Positions 7,483 through 17,155 of a DNA stretch of 64,000 nucleotides are shown one piece after another. Source of the DNA: JAENVU01 sp031422675 (lineage in GTDB: Bacteria; Actinomycetota; Acidimicrobiia; IMCC26256; JAENVU01); the NCBI GenBank assembly GCA_031422675.1, contig JANPMG010000135.1:1-64000 (forward strand), given 5' to 3'. How positions within the stretch are numbered: position 1 is the first letter of the stretch; every line of letters starts with the position of its first letter. The position numbers and the translations under genes are program-made. The notes under the pieces were generated by a model, which had not been told where the DNA came from, searched no databases, and saw only the letters and a list, made by a program, of their open reading frames with translations.

Positions 7483-9042
7483 GTGCGCCGGTCGGAGCGA
7501 ATCAACCTGCCGGTCTCGGCCTCGACCGCGCTCGAGTTGGCCCGCACCGCGTTGACCCTCGAAGGTGGCGGACCAACTCAGCTGGCGGGGTCTCCGCAGT
7601 CGACGATCACGGTGGGGGTGGAGACCGACCCGGACCGAGATGGTGCCGTCGTCGTCCTCGACGCCGAGAACCGGATGCGGATCCCGTTCTTCGGCTGGTT
7701 CTTCGCCCCCATTTTCCGGTTCGAACTCCGGCGCGGGTTGCGCTGGTCCCGCCACGCCCTCGAAGCCGCGTCGGCGGGCGAGCCCGCGCCGGAGCCGCTC
7801 GGTTCGCATCCGTTCTCGACCCCGGGCAACTTCGGTGGCGATCAGGCGAGTCTGATCGCCACCGTTGCGTTCGCCGGCGCGCTGACCGCGTTCGCAGCTG
7901 CGCTCTTCGGTCAGTTCGGTGATCCGATCGCAAAGTCGTTCAACGAGTCGAGTGGCAGCTTGGCGAACGCGTTCGCGATCACTCGCGTCGGCGCGGTCGT
8001 GGCGCTGGTGGCCGCGGCGTTGGCGGACCGCGTCGGGCGCCGCCGGATCCTGCTCGGCGCGCTGGTGGGGTTGGCGGTCGCCAGTGCGATCAGTGCGGTG
8101 GCGCCGAGCTTCGCGGTATTGGTGGCCGCCCAGTCAGTCGTGCGCGCCTGCGTGAACACGGCGTTGATCGTCGGGGGAATCGCCGTGGTGGAAGAGGCAC
8201 CCGAGGGTGGGCGGGCGTTCGCGGTGTCGATGCTCGCATTGGCGTCCGGCGCGGGGTACGCGCTGTCGGTGATCCTGCTCCCGATCGCCGATCTCGGTCG
8301 GGAATCCTGGCGGATCGCGTTCGGTGTGAGCGCGCTCGGGATCCTGTTGGTTCCGTCGATTGCGCGCCGGTTGAAGGAGACGACGCGCTTTCGTGCCCTG
8401 GCCGGCCGGACCGGCAAGCGCAACCGGTTCCGCGAGATCTTCGACGAGGCCTACGGACGGCGGCTCATCCTGCTCGCCGCCGTGGGGTTCCTGTCCAACA
8501 TCTTCAGTGCGCCTTCCGCTCAGCTCTCGAACCGGTATCTCGGAAACCAACTGGGATTCTCGAGTTCGGGCATCGCACAGTTCAAGGCCGTGACCACGGG
8601 GATCCCCGGTCTCATCGGGATTCTGCTGGCGGGTCGGCTCAGCGAATCACGCGGCCGCCGTCCGGTTGCCATCGTCGGCGTGCTCGCCGGGACGCTGTTG
8701 ACGGTGGTCTTTTACCTCGGGAGCGGGCCGCTCATCTGGATCGTGTCGAGTTTCGGCGTGATCGCGGCGGCGTCCGGATCGTTGTCGGTGGGCACGATGG
8801 ATGCCGAGTTGTTTCCCACCGAGGCGCGTGGGACCGCCAATGCGTTTCTCCTGCTGACCGGGGTCTCGGGCTCCGTCATCGGGTTGCTGCTCGCGGGATT
8901 CCTCGCCGATCGGCTCCACGATCTCGGCCTGGCGATCGCGTTGTGCGGCATCGCTCCGATCCTCGCTGCCCTCTTCCTGATTCCGCGCCTGCCCGAGTCC
9001 TCGGGCCGGGCCCTCGACGACGTGAGCCCATCCGAGGTCTGA
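7483..9042 (+). CDS. MFS transporter with N-terminal extension
   Basis: A 519-residue major facilitator. About twelve hydrophobic segments follow residue 125, and the MFS loop signature ALADRVGRRRILLG sits between TM2 and TM3, with a second copy LAGRLSESRGRRPVA between the halves. Residues 1-110 form a soluble region before the first membrane span (SASTALELARTALTLEGG, VVVLDAENRMRIPFFGW). It looks like a small lipid- or ligand-binding START/SRPBCC-type domain, though I cannot confirm that fold. The substrate is unknown; the sugar/drug distinction cannot be made from sequence alone. The start is a GTG downstream of a candidate leaderless promoter. Confidence 0.8.
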   Translation: MRRSERINLPVSASTALELARTALTLEGGGPTQLAGSPQSTITVGVETDPDRDGAVVVLDAENRMRIPFFGWFFAPIFRFELRRGLRWSRHALEAASAGEPAPEPLGSHPFSTPGNFGGDQASLIATVAFAGALTAFAAALFGQFGDPIAKSFNESSGSLANAFAITRVGAVVALVAAALADRVGRRRILLGALVGLAVASAISAVAPSFAVLVAAQSVVRACVNTALIVGGIAVVEEAPEGGRAFAVSMLALASGAGYALSVILLPIADLGRESWRIAFGVSALGILLVPSIARRLKETTRFRALAGRTGKRNRFREIFDEAYGRRLILLAAVGFLSNIFSAPSAQLSNRYLGNQLGFSSSGIAQFKAVTTGIPGLIGILLAGRLSESRGRRPVAIVGVLAGTLLTVVFYLGSGPLIWIVSSFGVIAAASGSLSVGTMDAELFPTEARGTANAFLLLTGVSGSVIGLLLAGFLADRLHDLGLAIALCGIAPILAALFLIPRLPESSGRALDDVSPSEV

Positions 9043-9057
9043 CCCGCTCAAGATTTT

Positions 9058-10482
9058 GTGCCAATCCGGTCGATACCACCCTCGCGGGCCGACCTCGAGG
9101 AGCACACCCTGTCCACGCCAGCTGTAGATGTTGCGCACTTGCTCCGCCGGGCCGGGTTCGAGGGCACACCGGCCGAGATCGCAAGTTTCACGCCGATGGA
9201 TCTGCCCGTCATCGTCGACGCGCTCCTCGACTTCTCGTCCAACCCGCCTGACACGCCGCCGGCCAGCCTCGGCGATCCGACCAAGGGCAACTGGGAGCGG
9301 ATGCAGGATCTCACCAAGTGGTGGCTCGATCGGATGCGGACCGTGCCGCGGCCGTTGCAGGAGAAGCTCGCCCTCTTCTGGCACGGCCACTTCGCCACCC
9401 AGGTGAGCAAGGTCGACCACGCCGTGGACATGTTCGACCAGAACCGGTTGTTCCGGACCTCCGGCGCGGGAAGTTTCGAGAACCTGGTTCAGCAGATGGC
9501 GCTCCAGCCGGCGATGTTGATCTACCTCGACAACGACCCGAACGAGCAGGGCACGCCGAACGAGAACTTCGCGCGTGAGCTGATGGAACTCTTCACTCTC
9601 GGCGTGAACCAGTACACCCAGGCCGACATTGTCGCGTCGGCGCGGGCGTGGACCGGACACAACGTGGACTACAACGTGGAGCCGCGGGTCTATCGGTTCT
9701 ATCCCGAACGCCACGACACTGCGGTGAAGACCTTCATGGGCGTGACTCGGAACTGGGACGGGCCCGAGATCATCACCCACATCCTCACCGTCGAGCCCCA
9801 TCGGTCGATTGCCGCGCGCTACATCGCGAAGAAGCTGTGGATCTACTTCGCATCTCCCAGCCCGTCGACGACTGTGCTCGACGCGCTCACTACCGCGTTC
9901 GTGGACTCGAATCTCGACATCCGCACGCTCGTGCGCACGATTTTCCTCCGACCCGAGTTCTACGGCCCGGCGGCCCGCCAGGGGCTGGTCCGCAGTCCCG
10001 TGGAGTGGATCGTGACGTGTTTGCGCATGACGGGACTGAGCGCCGAGGAGACGAACCCGCAGTGGTGGATGGAGGAGATGGGCCAGCGCCTGTTCGAGCC
10101 GCCGAACGTTGCCGGCTGGAAGAACAACGCGTACTGGTTGAACAGCACTGCACTGTGGGCCCGAGCCGACTTCGCCCGGAACATGACGTGGCGCATCCAC
10201 CAGAAGTGGACGCCGACCACCGGATTTCTGAAGGCCATCACCGACCGCAACGCGCAGAACCAACCCGTGATGTCGGTCCCGCTCGCGATCGATCTCGCGT
10301 TTCAGAGCTTCGGCCGGGATCCGGCCATCGCACCCGTTTCTGCATGGAACCGCAGTGTCCTCCAGAACTGGTTGACCGCCCAACGCGCATCTGAAGGCGC
10401 GCCCGGGTACTCGTGGCGGGACTGGGCGGCGATCAATCTCACCACGATGACAATGTTGACCCCCGACGTGTTGCTCGCATGA
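9058..10482 (+). CDS. DUF1800 family protein
   Basis: A 474-residue DUF1800 protein: the family opening VAHLLRRAGF, KLALFWHGHFAT, NENFARELMELFTLGV and the C-terminal FEPPNVAGW are all present. The biochemical role is not established. DUF1800 genes are commonly adjacent to DUF1501 genes, as here (10-base gap). The GTG at 9058 gives about 17 untypical leading residues. Most relatives start near STPAVDVAHLL, which here would need a CTG at 9109 preceded by CGAGGAG, so the start is uncertain. No signal peptide is evident. Confidence 0.85.
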   Translation: MPIRSIPPSRADLEEHTLSTPAVDVAHLLRRAGFEGTPAEIASFTPMDLPVIVDALLDFSSNPPDTPPASLGDPTKGNWERMQDLTKWWLDRMRTVPRPLQEKLALFWHGHFATQVSKVDHAVDMFDQNRLFRTSGAGSFENLVQQMALQPAMLIYLDNDPNEQGTPNENFARELMELFTLGVNQYTQADIVASARAWTGHNVDYNVEPRVYRFYPERHDTAVKTFMGVTRNWDGPEIITHILTVEPHRSIAARYIAKKLWIYFASPSPSTTVLDALTTAFVDSNLDIRTLVRTIFLRPEFYGPAARQGLVRSPVEWIVTCLRMTGLSAEETNPQWWMEEMGQRLFEPPNVAGWKNNAYWLNSTALWARADFARNMTWRIHQKWTPTTGFLKAITDRNAQNQPVMSVPLAIDLAFQSFGRDPAIAPVSAWNRSVLQNWLTAQRASEGAPGYSWRDWAAINLTTMTMLTPDVLLA

Positions 10483-10492
10483 GGAGCCGACC

Positions 10493-11842
10493 GTGAACGC
10501 AGAAGACTTCGACGACCTCGCGCTCGATCGGCTGTCCCGTCCGGCGCAGCTTCCGGGAGGGTTGAGCCGCCGGCGGTTCCTCCAGCTGGCCGGCGCGGGT
10601 GCCGGCGCGGCTGCGGTCAGCCCGTACCTGGCGAGCCTCTCGGCGTTCGCCGCGCCCCCGCTCGGCGCCAACGACGGCATCCTCGTGCTCCTCATGATGG
10701 AGGGCGGCAACGACGGTCTGAACACGGTGATCCCCACCGGCGAGTCGCGCTATTACTCGTTGCGACCCGGTCTCGGAATCCGGCCCGGCGTCGCGCTCCC
10801 TCTCGCCGCGGGGGTGGGGCTCCACCCCGCGCTGCCCAAGCTCAAGGCTCGGTACGACCAGGGCGACGTCGCAGTGGTGCAGGGCGTCGGGTACGCAAAC
10901 CCCGATCTCAGCCATTTCAGTTCGATGGGGATCTGGATGAACGGGTGGGGCGGGGCGCGACCGGCGGGGCCGGCGACGGGGTGGGTCGGCCGTTACATGG
11001 ACGGTCTCCCCAACGCGGCGGACGAGAGTCTCTATGGCGTGGTCGTCGGGACGTCGGTGCCGTTGCACATGGTCGGCTCGGTCGCGCGTGCGTCGGGCCT
11101 GCCCACCAATCTCGGTGGTGCGTTCGGGATCGACCGCCGTGACGCGAGCGACGCCCGCATGTACGACGCGCTGGGTTCACTGTCGGGGGGTGCCTCGGGG
11201 CTCGGGCAATGGGGTGACCTCGCCGCCAAGGTCGAACACGACACCCTCGACCTGGCGCAGAAGATCCAGCCCGCCTATCAAGGGACGTTCCCGGACTCTC
11301 GCCTCGGTCGGGAACTGACCCTCGTCGGGCGGTTGATCAACGCGAACCTCGGCATTCGAGTGTTCAACACCGACATCGGCGGTTTCGACACGCACTCGAC
11401 GCAAGCTGCTGGGCACGCGTCACAACTCGGCGAAATCGACGACGCCATCGAGGCACTGTTCACCACGCTCGCGCCCGAGTGGCGATCTCGGGTCACGGTG
11501 ATGACCTTCTCCGAGTTCGGGCGCCGGCCGGAGGAGAACTCTGACGCCGGGACCGACCACGGTTCCGCCGCGCCCCTCTTCATCGTGGGGCCGCGCGTGA
11601 AGGGCGGCCTCTACGGCGCGCCGGCGCGCACCAACGATCTCGACCAAAACGGGAACCTGAAGCACCACGTGGATTTCCGGCAGGTGTATGCGACGGTGCT
11701 CGACACCTGGTTGAAGGCGGACTCACGCCAAGTGCTCGGATACAACTTCGGAAGTCTCGGGTTCTTCGACGGTGGCCCGGGTAGCGGTGTGACGCCACCG
11801 CCCCGACCGCTGCGGCGCCGACGCCGACGGCTCACGGTGTAG
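10493..11842 (+). CDS. DUF1501 family Tat-exported protein
   Basis: A 449-residue DUF1501 protein, a member of the alkaline phosphatase/sulfatase-like superfamily. The N-terminus carries a twin-arginine signal (SRRRFLQLAGAGAGAAAV, cleavage near AFAAP), so it is exported folded. Family motifs include LLMMEGGNDGLNTVIP, FDTHSTQ and TFSEFGRRPEEN followed by TDHGSA. It starts at GTG 10493 just after the DUF1800 gene, and the two are presumably one transcript. The C-terminus ends in a basic Pro/Arg tail. The function of the pair is not known. Confidence 0.87.
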   Translation: MNAEDFDDLALDRLSRPAQLPGGLSRRRFLQLAGAGAGAAAVSPYLASLSAFAAPPLGANDGILVLLMMEGGNDGLNTVIPTGESRYYSLRPGLGIRPGVALPLAAGVGLHPALPKLKARYDQGDVAVVQGVGYANPDLSHFSSMGIWMNGWGGARPAGPATGWVGRYMDGLPNAADESLYGVVVGTSVPLHMVGSVARASGLPTNLGGAFGIDRRDASDARMYDALGSLSGGASGLGQWGDLAAKVEHDTLDLAQKIQPAYQGTFPDSRLGRELTLVGRLINANLGIRVFNTDIGGFDTHSTQAAGHASQLGEIDDAIEALFTTLAPEWRSRVTVMTFSEFGRRPEENSDAGTDHGSAAPLFIVGPRVKGGLYGAPARTNDLDQNGNLKHHVDFRQVYATVLDTWLKADSRQVLGYNFGSLGFFDGGPGSGVTPPPRPLRRRRRRLTV

Positions 11843-11844
11843 AG

Positions 11845-12183
11845 CTACTCGGGCGCCCGATCGGATCGACGCCGGAGCCCGTGACCAAAGAAACCGCCCT
11901 GCGGGCGCGCGTGGGCGTGGTAGTGATCCGGGATATTGCGCATGTTGTCATCGACGTAGTGCTCGAACTCGAAGTGCGTGCCGACCACCGCGGCGAGTTG
12001 TGCGTGCATGTGGGCCAAGGTCGGCGCCGACGGTGTGATGCTGTGGGACTTCCACACCACCATCGGCACCGAGCAGATCTCACATTCGGCGATCCAACAG
12101 ACGTCGTCCTCGTGAAACCACTCGGTGATCTTGGCGGCCTCACAGAGATCGCAGGTGGCGGAGAACTCTCGTTCCACGTTCAT
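11845..12183 (-). CDS. Small Cys/His-rich protein coupled to trpA
   Basis: A 112-residue protein whose start overlaps the trpA stop by four bases, so it is translated with the trp operon. It has two CxxC pairs (CDLC near 11-14 and CEIC near 34-37) spaced as a zinc ribbon, then a helix and an HYHAHARP histidine cluster. I recognise it only as a conserved hypothetical type. Metal binding is inferred from the ligands. Its link with tryptophan synthesis may be no more than co-transcription. Confidence 0.65.
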   Translation of the reverse strand: MNVEREFSATCDLCEAAKITEWFHEDDVCWIAECEICSVPMVVWKSHSITPSAPTLAHMHAQLAAVVGTHFEFEHYVDDNMRNIPDHYHAHARPQGGFFGHGLRRRSDRAPE

Positions 12184-12949
12184 CCGTCGTCCAACCCTTT
12201 CCGGAGTTCGTGCACGAACTCCGCGGCACGTTCAGGGCCGCCGCCTTCGAGCAACCGGCGGACGAGTGCACTTCCAACGATCACGCCGTCGGCACTTGCG
12301 GCCGCGACCCGCGCCTGATCGGGATTCGAGATCCCCAGCCCGAGCAGCACCGGCTTGTCCGTGACGGCCTTGAGCCGACGACCCATCTCGGTCGCCTCTA
12401 CCGCGAGCTCCGCCCGCTCGCCGGTGATGCCGAGCAGCGCGACGCCGTAGACGAACCCGCGGCTGCGCTCGCAGATGGCGTGGAGGCGATCATCGGAGGT
12501 GGTGGGCGCCGCGAGCAGAACAGTTTCGACCCCGGCGGCATCGGCGGCGTCGGACCACGGCCTGAGCTCGTCGAGCGGGAGGTCGGGAACGATGGCGGCG
12601 TCGATCCCCGACCCGGCGAGGCGCTGAGCAAAACGCGTGTGGCCCATGTGATGCACCGGGTTGTAATAGGTCATCACTGCGATCGGTACGCCGGCGTCGA
12701 GGCCGTCGAGCTGGTCGATGATGCCACCGGGCGTTGCACCGATCTCCAAGGCGCGCTGAGACGCTTCCTGGATTGTGCGTCCGTCCATGACCGGGTCCGA
12801 GAACGGGATCCCCACCTCGATCGCGTCGGCCCCGGCCGCGGCCACCGCACGCACGACGTCGAGCCAACCCCGGCCGAGCCCACCCGTCACGTAGGGCACA
12901 AGGAGCTTGGACCCGCCGTCGCGCGCGGCACGCAGCGTGGACTCGAGAT

Positions 12950-12953
<4 letters not shown>
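12180..12953 (-). CDS. trpA: Tryptophan synthase alpha subunit
   Basis: Cleaves indole-3-glycerol phosphate to indole and glyceraldehyde-3-phosphate. The 257-residue TIM barrel has the catalytic Glu in IEVGIPFSDPVMDG and the catalytic Asp in the same segment, the loop TYYNPVHHMG, and the phosphate-binding LGISNPDQAR and DGVIVGSALV. The start codon overlaps the trpB stop by four bases, and its own stop overlaps the next gene, so trpB, trpA and the Cys-rich gene are coupled. Confidence 0.95.
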
Positions 12954-14188
<1,235 letters not shown>

Positions 14189-14305
14189 ACATGCTCCAGG
14201 GGTCGAAGGAACCGCCATGGTACGAGGTTGCGCGCGAGGCGAGAGACCCGAAAATCACGCAGGGGTCGGACTCACCAGGCGCGTGCGCCGAGACCCGTCG
14301 GCCGG

Positions 14306-15034
14306 TCAGAACTCGGCGAGCTCGTCGTACTCCCAGTTGTAGGGCGCGTCGGGTGCCGCGGGCGGGCGATCGTCGTCCTCAACGACCTCACCGACGGTGC
14401 GCGCCTCCTGGATGAAGCGTCGCAGCTTGCGCGCATCCTTACGCCCCGGTGACGACTCAACGCCGGTGGACACGTCCACACCCCACGGTCGGATGCGGCG
14501 AATCGCGTCACCGACGTTCTCCGCCGTGAGTCCGCCGGCGACCATGAGTCGCACGCCGCCGGGCGCACCTTCGGCGAGCGTCCAATCGAAGAGTCGGCCG
14601 GCGCCCGGATCGGGCGAGTCCACCAAGATCACATCCGCCGGTCCGTTGGCCGCGCTCGCCAGGTTCGGATCCCCGGCCGTGAACGCCTGGATCACGAACG
14701 TCGACCGCTGGCGAACCCAGCGGACTTCCGAGATCGGTTCCCGACCGTGGAGCTGCGCGCCGGTCAACCCCACCGAGTTGACGATCTCGACCACCCGTTC
14801 CGGTCGTTCATCACGGAACACGCCGACGGTGACGGTGCCGCTCGGGAGTCGGCGCACGACCTCACGCGCTTGGTCGACCCGGACCTGGCGACGGCTCCCG
14901 GGTGCGAACACGAATCCGAGCGCGTCGGCGCCCATGGCGATGGCGAGGAGCGCGTCTTCCTCATTCGTGATACCACAGATCTTCACGAACACGAGGACGA
15001 CGGTATCGCCTGGCTCGGGTGCGGCGGCGGACAT
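14306..15034 (-). CDS. trpF: Phosphoribosylanthranilate isomerase
   Basis: Isomerises phosphoribosylanthranilate in tryptophan synthesis. The barrel core begins at VFVKICGITNEEDA with the catalytic Cys, and the catalytic Asp is in ILVDSPDPG. GGLTAENV and VDVSTGVESSPGRKD complete the phosphate site. The 16 residues before VFVKICG are atypical, so the start may lie internally. The C-terminus has a strongly acidic extension of about 30 residues (EVVEDDDRPP to YDELAEF). A dedicated trpF means the HisA encoded at 27546 need not be the bifunctional PriA form found in many actinobacteria. Confidence 0.92.
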   Translation of the reverse strand: MSAAAPEPGDTVVLVFVKICGITNEEDALLAIAMGADALGFVFAPGSRRQVRVDQAREVVRRLPSGTVTVGVFRDERPERVVEIVNSVGLTGAQLHGREPISEVRWVRQRSTFVIQAFTAGDPNLASAANGPADVILVDSPDPGAGRLFDWTLAEGAPGGVRLMVAGGLTAENVGDAIRRIRPWGVDVSTGVESSPGRKDARKLRRFIQEARTVGEVVEDDDRPPAAPDAPYNWEYDELAEF

Positions 15035-15067
15035 CCGGCCCGCGAGCGTTTCCGACTCCCCGGCCGC

Positions 15068-15868
15068 TCAGCGAGGTGCGACGGTGGGTGCGACGAGCGC
15101 CCGGGCGAGTTCCCGGGGATCTTCACTGCGCACGAGTGCCTCACCGACGAGCAGGGCGTCGAAACCTGCGTCCGCCATGTGCGCCGCATCGGCGGCGGTC
15201 CGGATCGCGCTCTCGGCGACGGTGATCGTGGACGCGGGAATCAGTTCGATGAGCGCCGCGGCGCCGGCGAGGTCTTCGTCGAAGGTCCCGAGATTGCGTG
15301 CGTTCACGCCGAGGATCGGCGCGCCGAGCGCGACGCCCCGTTCGACCTCGGCGGCATCGTGGGCCTCCATCAGCACCGCGAGTCCCAGCCCGGCGGCGAG
15401 CTCGGCGAGGTCCCGGAGCGCCCCGTCGTCGGACACTGCCGCGAGAATCAAGAGGATCGCGTCGGCGCCGATCGCGCGGGATTCATAGACCTGCACCTCG
15501 TCGATGACGAAGTCCTTTCGCAACACCGGGATCGACACCTCGGCCCGCGCCGCTTGGAGATCCGCCACCGCGCCACCGAAGTACTGCGCATCGGTCAAGA
15601 CGCTCAGCGCGGTCGCGCCACCGGCTTCGTAGGCCTGGGCCAACGCGCTCGGGTCGAGGTCGGGAGCCAGATCCCCCTTCGACGGCGAGCGGCGTTTGAT
15701 CTCCGCGACGAGACCTGGATGGCGGTCGGACCGTCGGAGCGCAGCCGCGAAGTCCCGCGTCGGCGGCGCGTCCAGAGCCATCGTGCGAAGCAGGGCACGC
15801 GTCTGGGGCCGACGCAGAACGGTGACCTCGTCGCGCTTGGTCGCAAGGATGCGATCGAGGACGTTCAT
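15068..15868 (-). CDS. trpC: Indole-3-glycerol phosphate synthase
   Basis: Ring closure of carboxyphenylaminodeoxyribulose phosphate. The 266-residue barrel shows EIKRRSPSKGD, LTDAQYFGG, the catalytic Lys in LRKDFVIDEVQVYESRAIGADAILLI, VNARNLGTF and AESAIRT. It is the first gene of the trpCFBA cluster; trpD, trpG and trpE are not adjacent (trpE is at 20751). A TAGACT -10 box ends only 9 bases upstream of the ATG, so the message probably has almost no leader. Confidence 0.95.
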   Translation of the reverse strand: MNVLDRILATKRDEVTVLRRPQTRALLRTMALDAPPTRDFAAALRRSDRHPGLVAEIKRRSPSKGDLAPDLDPSALAQAYEAGGATALSVLTDAQYFGGAVADLQAARAEVSIPVLRKDFVIDEVQVYESRAIGADAILLILAAVSDDGALRDLAELAAGLGLAVLMEAHDAAEVERGVALGAPILGVNARNLGTFDEDLAGAAALIELIPASTITVAESAIRTAADAAHMADAGFDALLVGEALVRSEDPRELARALVAPTVAPR

Positions 15869-15877
15869 GAGCCGCCA

Positions 15878-15887
15878 AGTCTAGGGT
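15878..15887. promoter_or_regulatory. Interlocked divergent -10 boxes, trpC (-) and GH1 gene (+)
   Basis: On the minus strand TAGACT (15883-15878) lies 9 bases before the trpC ATG. On the plus strand TAGGGT (15882-15887) lies 7 bases before the GH1 ATG at 15895. The two hexamers share the TA at 15882-15883. Only 26 bases separate the two start codons, leaving no space for ribosome sites. Confidence 0.55.
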
Positions 15888-15894
15888 TCGTTCG

Positions 15895-17067
15895 ATGAGC
15901 TACTCGTTTCCGACGGGCTTCGTGTGGGGCACCGCCACCGCTGCGCATCAGGTGGAGGGCGGCACGATGAACAACGACTGGTGGGCATTCGAGCGGACCG
16001 CCGGTTCCGGAACAACGGAGCCGGCCGGCGACGCGTGCGATCACTTCTGGCGCTACCCGAGCGACATCGCGATGCTCGCCGAACTCGGGTTCGGCGCCTA
16101 CCGGTTCTCGCTCGAATGGTCTCGAATCGAACCGGAGTCGGGTGAGTTCTCGATCGCGGCGCTCGACCATTACCGCCGGATGTGCGCCGCGACCCTTGAG
16201 CACGGACTGATGCCGGTGGTCACCTTCCACCACTTCACCACTCCGCGCTGGGCGGCCGCTGAGGGAGGATGGCTCGATCCACGGATCGTCGACCGCTTCG
16301 CACGCTTCTGTGATCGGTCCGTCGCTCATCTCGGCGACCTGATCGGAATGGGCTGCACGATCAACGAACCGAACGTGGTTTCGCTGATGGGGTTCCTCGT
16401 CGGTGCGTTCCCGCCGGGACACCGCGATCTCGGCGAGTACAGCCGTGCGAACGAGCACCTCAAGGCCGCACACCGTGCGGGGTACGACGCGATCAAGTCC
16501 GGTCCGGGCGACTTCCCCGTCGGGTCAACGGTCGCGATGGGCGACTGGTGGATCCCCGACGGTCACGAGAGCACGTTGGAAACGACCCGACAGATGCACG
16601 AGGGTCAGCACCTCGACGCCGCGGCGGGTGACGACTTCATCGGCGTTCAGGCGTACTCGCGTACCCGGCTCGATGAGACGGGCATGCCCCAGGGTCCCGC
16701 CGACGGCATCGAGGAACTCGCGATGGGATACGAGTACTGGCCCGACGCGCTCGAGGTGGCGATCCGATACGCGGCCGAGAAGACCGGCTCACCGGTCTAC
16801 GTGACCGAGAACGGCATCGGCACGACCGATGATGCCCAACGGATTCACTACGTCACCGATGCGCTCGGGGGTCTGGGCCGCTGCATCGACGACGGCATCG
16901 ACGTGCGCGGCTACTTCTACTGGTCGCTGCTCGACAACTTCGAGTGGGCCCACGGGTACGGGCCACAGTTCGGTCTGGTCGGGGTCGATCGAGCGACCCA
17001 GATCCGACGGCCGAAGCCGAGCGCCGAGTGGCTGGGTGCGATCGCGAGGACCAACGCCATCGGATAG
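15895..17067 (+). CDS. Glycoside hydrolase family 1 (beta-glucosidase-like)
   Basis: Retaining beta-glycosidase, probably cytoplasmic as no signal peptide is visible. The family signature FPTGFVWGTATAAHQVEGG is at the N-terminus, the acid/base Glu is in TINEPNVV and the nucleophile Glu is in VYVTENGIG. YFYWSLLDNFEWAHGY closes the active site. At 390 residues it is shorter than the usual 440-470, mainly in the middle of the barrel, so substrate range may differ. It is divergent from trpC and probably leaderless. Confidence 0.9.
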   Translation: MSYSFPTGFVWGTATAAHQVEGGTMNNDWWAFERTAGSGTTEPAGDACDHFWRYPSDIAMLAELGFGAYRFSLEWSRIEPESGEFSIAALDHYRRMCAATLEHGLMPVVTFHHFTTPRWAAAEGGWLDPRIVDRFARFCDRSVAHLGDLIGMGCTINEPNVVSLMGFLVGAFPPGHRDLGEYSRANEHLKAAHRAGYDAIKSGPGDFPVGSTVAMGDWWIPDGHESTLETTRQMHEGQHLDAAAGDDFIGVQAYSRTRLDETGMPQGPADGIEELAMGYEYWPDALEVAIRYAAEKTGSPVYVTENGIGTTDDAQRIHYVTDALGGLGRCIDDGIDVRGYFYWSLLDNFEWAHGYGPQFGLVGVDRATQIRRPKPSAEWLGAIARTNAIG

Positions 17068-17155
17068 GTCGCACGGATCGGCGTCGCACACGCAGCCGCG
17101 TGTGGCGAGAGCTATGGACCGGCGAGGTCGATGTCGACGTCGGGGGGGGTTCGGG

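Noticed and set aside
8647..10737. 696-codon minus-strand open frame
   Set aside because: Antisense to the MFS and DUF1800 genes; no family resemblance.
14189..14305. trp attenuator between trpF and trpB
   Set aside because: I saw no Trp-rich leader peptide, competing hairpins or T-box sequence in the 117-base gap.
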